Below are positions 9,045 to 15,805 of a DNA stretch of 25,305 bases, in pieces. Below the pieces are notes generated by a model. That model saw nothing but the letters and a program-made list of their open reading frames with translations, had not been told where the DNA came from and made no database searches. The position numbers and the translations under genes were made by a program. Origin of the DNA: Chloroflexota bacterium (GTDB lineage: Bacteria > Chloroflexota > Anaerolineae > Promineifilales > Promineifilaceae); assembly GCA_024223125.1 (NCBI GenBank), contig JAAEOP010000251.1:1-25305 (forward strand), read 5' to 3'. How positions within the stretch are numbered: position 1 is the first letter of the stretch; the number at the start of each line of letters is the position of its first letter.

Positions 9045-9080
9045 AAAAACGAGCAGACACCATTCTCGCGTCTGCTCGTT
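9045..9080 (-). terminator. Rho-independent terminator, minus strand
   Basis: Perfect 11-bp stem AACGAGCAGAC / GTCTGCTCGTT with an 11-nt loop. Read on the minus strand it is followed by TTTTT. It lies about 235 bp beyond the ileS stop, with repeats in between, and is the likely end of the ileS transcript. Confidence 0.75.
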
Positions 9081-9093
9081 CATCAAATAGACA

Positions 9094-9191
9094 TTATCGG
9101 AAATAACTTTTTTGATAGGATTAACACGATTAACTGGATGAAATAATCCTGTTAATCTCGTAAATCCTGTCTGATTTCTTATTTCCGATAA
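9094..9191. repeat. Inverted repeat with 13-bp perfect arms
   Basis: TTATCGGAAATAA (9094-9106) and its exact complement (9179-9191) enclose 72 bp with AATCCTGTTAATC-type satellite-like sequence. No target duplication was found. It may be another miniature element. Confidence 0.55.
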
Positions 9192-9203
9192 GGTTGAATA
9201 CAA

Positions 9204-9296
9204 GTAACTATTCAGCTTCCAGAGGTGCGACGCACTTGCAAAAAGCAGCGGCATTGACATTACTCTGGGAAAAGTGCGTCGCACCTGTACAGTTAC
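9204..9296. mobile_element. Miniature inverted-repeat element A, copy 2 (93 bp)
   Basis: The reverse complement of copy 1 with two mismatches over 93 bp. It is flanked by a different perfect 8-bp direct repeat, GAATACAA (9196-9203 and 9297-9304), so the boundaries are independently defined. It inserted 18 bp beyond the ileS stop codon. Confidence 0.9.
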
Positions 9297-9314
9297 GAAT
9301 ACAAAACTGTTGTG

Positions 9315-12300
9315 TTAACTGGCTTTACGCAAAGCCAAAGTAACGTCCTGATCGCCGACGGACACGGCCGTTTTGTATAACGCTTGATCCAATTTGCCTG
9401 TGACTAGATTCGTCGTCAATGTTTCTGCTGAAATGTAGTCACCAAAGGTGGCAAAAGCGGCCGTCACATCCCCCTCGGCTACATACGCCAATTCGATGCG
9501 ATCTGAAATTTCCAGACCGGCCTCTTTACGCATATTGTTCACATGACGGATGATATCCCGCGCATACCCTTCTTGCAGCAGGTCTGGTGTCAGTTCGGTG
9601 TCTACGGCTACGGTTACGCCTTTTCCGCTAGCAACGGCCGTACCCCCGCGAGATTCCGTCTGTACCAATACATCTTCACCAGTTAGAGACACCGTTTCGC
9701 CAGCCACATCCAGTTCAATCGTTTCGCCAGCCTGGACAGTGCGAGCGACATCGGTCGGATCAAGTGCGTTCAGGGCATTTCTTACCTTGGGGAACAAGCG
9801 GCCAAATTTCGGCCCCAAAACCCGATTGTTAGGCAAAATCTTGTAATTCACCAATTTACCCACTTCAGAGACCACTTCTATTTCTTTCACATTGATCTCT
9901 TCCATCAATACATCCCGCAGTTCACGCAAATCATCCCGCGCCTGTTTACGGCCGACATTGACCCGTGCTTTGGCTAACGGTTGGCGCAGTTTAATATCGG
10001 CCGACGCCCGCGCAGCCCGCCCTAAACTTGCCGTTGTGATCGCCAGCCGCATCTTGTTCAGCAGCTGCCGGTCCAAAGCAGCTTCATTCGCCGCCGGATA
10101 AAAGGTGTGATGTACACTCGTAGGCGCATTTGCATCTACGCTACCCACCAGATTTTGGTAAATTGCTTCCGTGGTAAAAGGAATGAATGGGGCCAGTAAT
10201 TTAACGAATTCAACCAACACATGATGCAGGGTGGCATAAGCGGCATTTTTGTCAGCATCTGCCTCGCTCTTCCAAAAGCGGCGCCGCGACCGGCGCACAT
10301 ACCAATTGCTCAAATCATCCAGATATGCTTCCAAATGCCGCGTCGCCTTTTCGGCGTCATAAACATCTAACGCCGTCCGAACCGCCAGCGTCGTCTCTGC
10401 CAGCCGTTCTACTATCCAACTATCCATCTGTGCGTTGGCAGAGATTGGAGATTCAATCTCTAATCTCCGATCTCCAATCTCCGGCTCCCAGCCATCTAAA
10501 TTCGCATACGACACAAAAAACGAATATACATTCCACAGCGGAATGAGGAAACGGCGGCGGGTGTCGTCGCCAATGTGGTAACCGAAGCGCAGGTTTTGCT
10601 CTGGTTTGCAACTGGCATAGAGCCAGCGCATCGTGTCCGCGCCCATTTTGTCGGCCGCTTCGTTGAACTCGATCATGTTGCCCCAGGATTTGTGCATTTC
10701 ACGGCCGTCTTCCGCCATCAACGTACTATAACCAAACAAATTCTTAAACGGGCCAACCCCATCGGCCATCAACGTGCTTTGGGCCAGCAAACTGTAGAAC
10801 CAGTTGCGGAATTGGCCGGGAAAACTTTCGCTAATCCAATCGGCCGGATACCATTTCTGCCAATAGTCATGATCTGTGCTGTAATGGATGGTGCTGATGC
10901 CCACAATACCGGCATCCAGCCAGGGGTCGCCCACATCTTTAATCCGTTCCACCGGCTCACCGCAGTTGGGACAGGCGATCTTGACCGCATCAATATACGG
11001 CCGATGGGGTGTGTGACCTTCAAAAGCATCCCAACCTTCAATCGCCCGTTCTTGCAATTCTTCCCGACTGCCGACCACATGGAAATGATCACATTCCTGA
11101 CATTCATAGATGGGCAGCGCCAGACCGTAATACCGCTTTTTGCTGATCATCCAGTCGTGCATATTTCGCAGCCAATCCATTTCCCGGTCATAACCAAAGC
11201 CGGGATACCAGTTTGCCTGGTCTACGGAATCCATGATCTGGTAGCGGAAACTGGCGGCTTTTTCTACGGCCGTCACTTCGCTGCGCGGCTTGTCATATAG
11301 GTCGCCCATATTGATAAACCACTCGTCCACGAGCCGGTACACTAGCTCGCTGCCACAGCGCCAGCAATGCGGGTAACGGTGGGAATATCGTTGTTTACGA
11401 TAATATGTCCCTTTCTCACGCATATTTTCAAAAATATCCGCGGCCACATCATGAGCGGAACGGCCGCTCAACCAATCAAAACCAGCTTCATAAATACCAT
11501 TCTCATCCAAAGGGGCAATAACAGGCAGATTGTTTTCCTTGCTCAGTTCAAAGTCCTCCGCACCGCAGCCGGGCGCAATGTGGACAATACCTGTCCCTTC
11601 ATCAGCTCCCACTTCCTTCCAGGAGATGACACGATGGGTGTAGTTGTTTTCGGCAAATGCGTGGGTGACTGCCGGTAAATTGTCAAAAGGCCCGCTGTAT
11701 TCCCAACCCAGCATTTCTTCCCCTTTTAGCCTATCCACCACTTCATATTTACCGATGAGCGACTGTTTGAGCGCTTCTTCGGCCAGGTAATATGTCCAGC
11801 CATCTTCGGCTTTAACTTTAGCGTATGTTAATTCGGGGCCGACGGCCGCGGCCACATTACTCGTCAATGTCCAGGGCGTTGTTGTCCAGACCAGCAGCGC
11901 TTCCTTTTCCAAAACCCGAAGGGTCTCTGAAGACCCTTCGGGTTTAGAGACGAGCGGGAAACGCACAAACACAGACTCATGAGTTACTTCCTGGTAGCCC
12001 TCAGTCACAATCTCGTGCTGACTGATGCCGGTTCCGCAGCGGGCACACCAGGGCATCACATCCCGCCCTTTATACATCCAGCCGCGATCAAAAATTTTCT
12101 TCAGGTAGCTCCAGATTTGATAATTGTTCTCATCGCTAAAGGTGAAGTAAGAGCCACCCATTTGGGGCATACCTAACTGTCCCACCACTTGCTCTACTGT
12201 GCCGCTGATTGGCCCGTCAACCCCCTGCACAGTCACAGGTTGCAGCGGGTCTTCTTCCATCAGATCGCGTAGATGGCGCAGCGTAGCCGGGTCGTTCCAA

Positions 12301-12743
12301 TCCATCCAGTAGCCCAGCCGTTGGGATTGTTCTGTTTGCACGGCCGAAAAATTGAGTACTTGAAGTTTGCATTCGGCCGTGAATTTTTCCAGACCAAACT
12401 TTTCGATTTCTCGTTTGCTGTTGAAGCCCAGTCGCTTTTCTACATTGACTTCCACCCACAAACCCTGGCAGTCAAACCCATTTTGCCAGCGCAGGTTTTT
12501 GCCTTGCATCGCCTGGTAACGCTGGTACAAATCTTTGTAGGTGCGTCCCCAGGCATGGTGGGCGCCCATGGGATTGTTGGCGGTGATGGGGCCGTCTATA
12601 AAGCTAAAGATGCCATGTTCAGCTTCGGATTCAGCCCGCAGGCGGCGTAGTTCATTGAAGGCGTCAGTTTCTTGCCAAAATTGTAATATTTCTTGTTCCA
12701 ACTGGACGAAACTCACTTTGTTGGAAACGTCTTTAAAAGGCAT
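9315..12743 (-). CDS. ileS: Isoleucyl-tRNA synthetase
   Basis: 1142 aa class I synthetase that charges tRNA-Ile. Seen in order: the N-terminal catalytic segment with TANNPMGAHHAWG in place of the HIGH region, the editing domain (LLVWTTTPWTL), zinc-type cysteine pairs (CARCG, CWRCG, CQECD, CPNCG), the KMSKS region as MHKSWGN, an anticodon-binding domain, and a C-terminal extension (RASADIKLRQPL). Both signatures are altered (GAHH, MHKS). I recall this as a subfamily trait, so activity is assumed but unproven. Two palindromic repeats lie within the coding sequence (10441-10483, 11912-11945), adding residues between conserved blocks without breaking the frame. The ATG follows GAGGAG. No T-box precedes it directly, but it is the last gene of a run headed by a T-box. 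Confidence 0.93.
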   Translation of the reverse strand: MPFKDVSNKVSFVQLEQEILQFWQETDAFNELRRLRAESEAEHGIFSFIDGPITANNPMGAHHAWGRTYKDLYQRYQAMQGKNLRWQNGFDCQGLWVEVNVEKRLGFNSKREIEKFGLEKFTAECKLQVLNFSAVQTEQSQRLGYWMDWNDPATLRHLRDLMEEDPLQPVTVQGVDGPISGTVEQVVGQLGMPQMGGSYFTFSDENNYQIWSYLKKIFDRGWMYKGRDVMPWCARCGTGISQHEIVTEGYQEVTHESVFVRFPLVSKPEGSSETLRVLEKEALLVWTTTPWTLTSNVAAAVGPELTYAKVKAEDGWTYYLAEEALKQSLIGKYEVVDRLKGEEMLGWEYSGPFDNLPAVTHAFAENNYTHRVISWKEVGADEGTGIVHIAPGCGAEDFELSKENNLPVIAPLDENGIYEAGFDWLSGRSAHDVAADIFENMREKGTYYRKQRYSHRYPHCWRCGSELVYRLVDEWFINMGDLYDKPRSEVTAVEKAASFRYQIMDSVDQANWYPGFGYDREMDWLRNMHDWMISKKRYYGLALPIYECQECDHFHVVGSREELQERAIEGWDAFEGHTPHRPYIDAVKIACPNCGEPVERIKDVGDPWLDAGIVGISTIHYSTDHDYWQKWYPADWISESFPGQFRNWFYSLLAQSTLMADGVGPFKNLFGYSTLMAEDGREMHKSWGNMIEFNEAADKMGADTMRWLYASCKPEQNLRFGYHIGDDTRRRFLIPLWNVYSFFVSYANLDGWEPEIGDRRLEIESPISANAQMDSWIVERLAETTLAVRTALDVYDAEKATRHLEAYLDDLSNWYVRRSRRRFWKSEADADKNAAYATLHHVLVEFVKLLAPFIPFTTEAIYQNLVGSVDANAPTSVHHTFYPAANEAALDRQLLNKMRLAITTASLGRAARASADIKLRQPLAKARVNVGRKQARDDLRELRDVLMEEINVKEIEVVSEVGKLVNYKILPNNRVLGPKFGRLFPKVRNALNALDPTDVARTVQAGETIELDVAGETVSLTGEDVLVQTESRGGTAVASGKGVTVAVDTELTPDLLQEGYARDIIRHVNNMRKEAGLEISDRIELAYVAEGDVTAAFATFGDYISAETLTTNLVTGKLDQALYKTAVSVGDQDVTLALRKAS
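10441..10483. repeat. GAGATTGGAGATT palindromic repeat inside ileS
   Basis: The 13-mer GAGATTGGAGATT and opposing AATCTC/CCAATCTCC units form a hairpin. On the coding strand it is translated as a GDRRLEIES-like stretch between conserved IleRS blocks. The same 13-mer occurs at 14564-14576 and 19261-19273. Confidence 0.75.
11912..11945. repeat. Perfect 15-bp hairpin inside ileS
   Basis: Arms AAACCCGAAGGGTCT and AGACCCTTCGGGTTT with a 4-nt loop. Translated on the minus strand as SKPEGSSETLRVLE, just before the conserved LLVWTTTPWTL block where homologues are usually shorter. Confidence 0.75.
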
Positions 12744-12896
12744 GTTGTTTACTCCTCAAGCGCTAAGTGCGTTATTTTGTAATGGGGTGATTTGGTAATT
12801 GAGTAATTGGGTCATTCCCGACGACGGTGTGGTGGGGTACGGCCGTGTCGGGGCTGGTAATTCGACGTTCAAAAAGATGCATTAACATTTCTGACT

Positions 12897-13160
12897 TCAC
12901 TCTTGTGATTTTGCCTTCATTGGCTTATTAGGGAGGAATCTGAGTTCCTCCCTCTCTGTGCTAACTAACAGAAGTGTTGAAGCTGGCTCTGATTGCCAAA
13001 CTTCCTGTAATTTTTGTAACCCTTCATGGCGTGACTCAAACACCTCAACCATTTCAAAGTTGTCAATTATTTGATGATTTCGCTCATCAATGTGAGATTT
13101 TAGTGGTTCTATTAATAACCACTTGTTTGGGTATCGCTGACAGGTTGTTTGCCAGTTCAT
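12897..13160 (-). CDS. Small conserved-type protein, paralogue of the gene at 13578-13838
   Basis: 87 aa, no recognised domain, no signal peptide or membrane segment. It begins MNWQTTCQRYPNKWLLIEPL and ends with a beta-rich LLLVSTEREELRFL. It aligns along its whole length with the 86-aa protein two genes upstream (shared: N-terminal M-x-W-Q, R/K-x-YP-x-x-WLLIE, a central V..V/IDRY/VFES region, and a closing FHTDRPEL/VSTEREEL). AGGAATA precedes the ATG. It lies 37 bp downstream of the retropepsin gene. The sandwich arrangement suggests a functional set, such as a protease with two adaptor or substrate proteins, but that is inference. Confidence 0.75.
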   Translation of the reverse strand: MNWQTTCQRYPNKWLLIEPLKSHIDERNHQIIDNFEMVEVFESRHEGLQKLQEVWQSEPASTLLLVSTEREELRFLPNKPMKAKSQE

Positions 13161-13197
13161 GTCTATTCCTGGATTGACGGGTTTCTACGGCCGTCCA

Positions 13198-13581
13198 TCA
13201 CCCAGCCGCTCTAATCTCCATCGCCGTTAAATCAATCAACGCGCCAGTTTGCCGCAAAAAGTCAAACCCTAACAAGCCGTCAATAACAAAACCATAATTC
13301 ATTGCCCCTATATCCACAGAAAAATGTGCTATATGTAAATTCCCCACTTCAATTTTTTCGATGCGTTTGGCTACAACCGTTTCTGCCCCACCAACACCGC
13401 GTACTTGTTCAACAACATCATCAGATGCAAAGACAATGCCAAGCTGTAACAAATCATCCATCCGAAAAAGAGTTGTCGCAGAACCCGTATCAATGACCAC
13501 ATTTTCCAGGGTGATTGTTTTGCCATGATGGATCAATTTTGTAGAAACGTAAGGCAGTCCATCTTTAATTTCAATTTTCAT
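13198..13581 (-). CDS. Retropepsin-like aspartic protease
   Basis: 127 aa, one retropepsin lobe. The catalytic motif DTGSATT is at residues 31-37, preceded by the usual beta-strand (LENVVI), and the C-terminal psi-loop signature GLLGFDFL is followed by a LIDLTAMEI strand. With only one DTG motif, activity would require a homodimer, as in retroviral proteases. There is no signal peptide or transmembrane segment, so it is probably cytosolic. Its ATG overlaps the stop of the upstream small gene (ATGA at 13578-13581), which implies translational coupling. A paralogue of that small gene follows 37 bp downstream. The substrate is unknown; the two small neighbours are obvious candidates. The family call is strong, the role unknown. 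Confidence 0.85.
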   Translation of the reverse strand: MKIEIKDGLPYVSTKLIHHGKTITLENVVIDTGSATTLFRMDDLLQLGIVFASDDVVEQVRGVGGAETVVAKRIEKIEVGNLHIAHFSVDIGAMNYGFVIDGLLGFDFLRQTGALIDLTAMEIRAAG

Positions 13582-13838
13582 CGTATACCTCGAAGTCCTA
13601 ACCAGCGCTTGATAGTAATGTCCAATTCTGGGCGGTCTGTGTGAAACACAAACATTTCCCGATCTGGATTCTCTCGATGAGCTGCTGCGTAAGCCTGCCA
13701 GGCAGTCTGTCCGTCAAGATAACGGTCTATTACACTGATTTGATCAAGTACGCGCTTATCGTTTTCAGTATGAGCTTCAATAGCTTCAATCAACAGCCAC
13801 GTATCTGGATAAGTTTTACGAATGTCTTGCCATTTCAT
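13578..13838 (-). CDS. Small conserved-type protein coupled to retropepsin
   Basis: 86 aa (MKWQDIRKTYPDTWLLIEAI...), no known domain, soluble. It is paralogous to the 87-aa protein at 12897-13160 despite clear divergence, so the duplication is not recent. A strong ribosome site (GGAGGT) precedes the ATG. The stop overlaps the retropepsin start by 4 bp. I recall proteins with a YP-x-x-WVLIE N-terminus next to single-lobe aspartic proteases in cyanobacteria and Chloroflexota, but know of no assigned function. Confidence 0.78.
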   Translation of the reverse strand: MKWQDIRKTYPDTWLLIEAIEAHTENDKRVLDQISVIDRYLDGQTAWQAYAAAHRENPDREMFVFHTDRPELDITIKRWLGLRGIR

Positions 13839-13862
13839 TTTTTTGTACCTCCATACTCCAGT

Positions 13863-14549
13863 TTAATACCAGATGTAGCGGGTTTCAACGGCCGTTAACA
13901 TCCCCCCATCCACCATCTGCCGCTCCATCTGCACCGGCCAACCACGGCCGTCACGAGAAATTACCCGCACCTCATCCTGCCAACGCAGCATCCAAGGCAC
14001 AACCAGCGCCGTTTGCCGGCCGATTTTTATTTCTACCTGATCCGTAATCATCATCGAGCGGGTCAGATTAACTGGCTGCAAGGCAAGTGTGTTGTTTGTG
14101 CCGACCTGATTGTTGAGGGTCACGGCCGTACTCGTGCCCACCTTACCATCCAAAACCAAACCCAACCCAATCGTTGATGGAAACCAAAATAGCGTACCCG
14201 ATTCCACATCTAAATCCTCAGAATAAACATTCCCATTCACAGTTCGTGTTCCGGTAATATGCGTATCAGAAAAAAGTAATGTCCCTTCTATTTCTAATCC
14301 AGCGCCCCAAAAACGATACGCCAGCCGTTCTGGGGCGCTGCCTGCCCGCCGTACCAAATGATACAGATACGAATGTCCCGACACGGCCGCTCTTGCATCC
14401 AAATCCACCCGCAAAACTTCATACCCTTCCGTCGCTTGCGTTAGCCGCCATGTTTCCACCGCGCCAGTCGGCCGTCCAGCCAAATCATACCGGAACTGTC
14501 CGGCAGCGATTGGTTTCTCGTAATCCTGTTCGTGAACGATAAATCTCAT
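13863..14549 (-). CDS. Uncharacterised beta-rich protein
   Basis: 228 aa, not recognised. It starts MRFIVHEQDYEKPIAAG, has no signal peptide or membrane helix, and alternates short hydrophobic and polar stretches with many Gly and Thr residues, as in an all-beta fold. Similar outlines occur in proteins that store a measured or default value (lipocalin- or DUF3108-like), but I cannot assign it. No Shine-Dalgarno is visible: the bases just before the ATG belong to a GAGATTGGAGATT-type repeat that fills the gap to alaX. Same strand as its neighbours, 24 bp before the small-protein gene. Confidence 0.65.
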   Translation of the reverse strand: MRFIVHEQDYEKPIAAGQFRYDLAGRPTGAVETWRLTQATEGYEVLRVDLDARAAVSGHSYLYHLVRRAGSAPERLAYRFWGAGLEIEGTLLFSDTHITGTRTVNGNVYSEDLDVESGTLFWFPSTIGLGLVLDGKVGTSTAVTLNNQVGTNNTLALQPVNLTRSMMITDQVEIKIGRQTALVVPWMLRWQDEVRVISRDGRGWPVQMERQMVDGGMLTAVETRYIWY

Positions 14550-14614
14550 TGGAGATTGGTTATTGGAGATTGGAGATTGGGGTTGCGGTCACACAATCTC
14601 CCAATCTCTAATCT
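14550..14614. repeat. GAGATTGGAGATT-family repeat between alaX and the 228-aa gene
   Basis: Direct GGAGATTGG units on the left face inverted CAATCTC / TAATCTC units on the right, forming a hairpin. It occupies essentially the whole intergenic space. It belongs to the same family as the copies at 10441 and 19261. Confidence 0.75.
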
Positions 14615-15325
14615 CTACACATCCAGTTCAATATAAATTCGCTTGTTAATCTTGCCTTTGCTTTTGTAATTAGTGATTCGCATACGGCCGACTTCGTTTG
14701 TGTTTTTAACATGTGTGCCCCCATCCGCTTGCAAATCCAGTCCCACCAATTCTACCGTGCGTACCTCTTGAATTCCTTCTGGCAACAGGTTGATTTTGGT
14801 GCGAATCAGATCGGGAATTTGGAACGCTTCAGCGCGGGGTAGAATCTGGACTCGTGTTTCGCGGGCGGCCGTTACTTCTATATTTACCGCTGCTTCAATG
14901 TCGGCTACCAATTCCTGGCGCATCGTTTCAAATTCAAAATCCATACGCCCTTTCAGCGGGTTCATATTGCCACCCGTTACCGAAGCCCCATAGTCGCGCC
15001 AGACCACGCCACAGAGAATGTGCATGGCAGTGTGCGTCCGCATCAATTGGTAGCGTCGTTCCCAGTCGAGTTGTCCGGTCACGACCGTACCCACCACAGG
15101 CAGTTCCCCAACTACAAAATGCACCACTTTACCGCCCACCTTCTTCATCTTTGTCACATTCCAGGCCTGTTCCCCGACAGATAACGCACCATAGTCGCAT
15201 GGTTGACCGCCGCCTCCCGGATAAAACGCTGTTCGATCCAGCGTCACGCCACCTTCAACCTGTTCCGTCACGGCCGCCTCAAAGCTCTGCGCATACGCAT
15301 CTGTCAAATATAACAATTCACTCAT
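14615..15325 (-). CDS. alaX: AlaX-like trans-editing tRNA deacylase
   Basis: 236 aa, resembling the AlaRS editing domain freestanding as AlaX, which hydrolyses mischarged Ser- or Gly-tRNA-Ala. The N-terminal part has TAFYPGGGGQPCDYG. The zinc site shows RTHTAMHIL (HxxxH) and, near the C-terminus, DLQADGGTHVKNT. In most AlaX and AlaRS proteins the residue two before GTH is Cys (CGGTH); here it is Asp, so one metal ligand differs or this is a variant subfamily. The start ATG at 15325 follows GGAG by six bases and comes only 12 bp after the T-box terminator T-run, so expression is directly gated by that leader. It heads the minus-strand gene run that ends with ileS. Confidence 0.87.
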   Translation of the reverse strand: MSELLYLTDAYAQSFEAAVTEQVEGGVTLDRTAFYPGGGGQPCDYGALSVGEQAWNVTKMKKVGGKVVHFVVGELPVVGTVVTGQLDWERRYQLMRTHTAMHILCGVVWRDYGASVTGGNMNPLKGRMDFEFETMRQELVADIEAAVNIEVTAARETRVQILPRAEAFQIPDLIRTKINLLPEGIQEVRTVELVGLDLQADGGTHVKNTNEVGRMRITNYKSKGKINKRIYIELDV

Positions 15326-15337
15326 AACTCACTCCAT

Positions 15338-15673
15338 AAAAAAACGCCCTCATCCCATTATTGGGACGAAGGCGTTATATCTTCGCGGTACCACCCAAAT
15401 TTCTGGCTAGACCAGACACTTAGTTCAGCATCAGCCATTGCGAATGCTGCAATCCCGGTAACGAGGGATGAGTTCGTCTGAGCCTAATTTTCAGTGTACA
15501 GTTTGCAGTGCTCAGTAGATATGTCCGATTACTGATAACTGGAATTGTTCAGTCAGAAGCTCCGGAGGGATTTTCAATAACAGCCCCTTACCTGGCTTGC
15601 ACCATCCCAAGTTCGCTAAAAGAGGCACTGCCGTTTACTCGTCTCCATCTCAGCCTTTTATTTGTTAACTGTG
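15338..15673 (-). ncRNA. T-box riboswitch leader upstream of alaX
   Basis: The minus strand has the canonical T-box sequence GGGTGGTACCGCG (15384-15396). It is followed by a long terminator stem (15343-15376; AACGCC...GGCGTT with AUAA loop) and seven U (15338-15344). Upstream, a Stem I fold is visible: a GAUGGAG / CUCCGGAGC kink-turn region, an AGUA motif, and an opposing GAAAAUCC strand. By position the specifier would be AUC (15569-15571, Ile) or AAU. The UGGU bulge predicts a tRNA with discriminator A, which fits Ile (or Ala) and argues against Asn. The T-box call is firm; the specifier is a hand fold. Confidence 0.88.
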
Positions 15674-15679
15674 GGGGCG

Positions 15680-15708
15680 ATTATGCCAAAACGGCCGTAG
15701 CCTGTCAA
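15680..15708 (-). promoter_or_regulatory. Sigma70-type promoter for the T-box/alaX operon
   Basis: On the minus strand: TTGACA (15703-15708), a 17-bp spacer, CATAAT (15680-15685). Transcription would start near 15673, giving a leader of about 350 nt. Confidence 0.8.
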
Positions 15709-15716
15709 TGTGAACT

Positions 15717-15746
15717 TTGACAGCTTATCCAATAGTGAACTAAAAT
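15717..15746 (+). promoter_or_regulatory. Sigma70-type promoter for the 166-aa gene
   Basis: TTGACA (15717-15722), an 18-bp spacer, TAAAAT (15741-15746), 60 bp before the start codon. Its -35 box lies back to back with the opposite-strand -35, eight bases apart, making a compact divergent promoter. Confidence 0.75.
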
Positions 15747-15805
15747 GATGGTAAATGGTACTATCCACCATCCACCAATCACTATTTACAGAGGATTGTT
15801 TGTTT

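Larger units (their letters stand above)
8974..9314. other. Repeat-rich intergenic region between Kelch gene and ileS
   Basis: No gene. Going left to right it contains two tandem copies of AGTGGTCAGTTTT (about 8988-9014), a minus-strand terminator, an inverted repeat (9094-9191) and element A copy 2 with its target duplications. Confidence 0.8.

Noticed and set aside
9027..9284. 85-aa minus-strand frame between ileS and the Kelch gene
   Set aside because: It reads through element A, an inverted repeat and a terminator hairpin; not a gene.
6879..9304. Composite transposon carrying the Kelch gene
   Set aside because: Each element A copy has its own target duplication and the outer 8-mers differ (AAAATTTA versus GAATACAA), so the two inserted independently.
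10575..11300. 241-aa plus-strand frame opposite ileS
   Set aside because: Long only because it mirrors the biased codon use of ileS; no family pattern, and the ileS motifs on the other strand are unmistakable.
12744..12896. Own T-box or promoter directly upstream of ileS
   Set aside because: No T-box sequence or terminator stem found, and no convincing -35/-10 pair on the minus strand.
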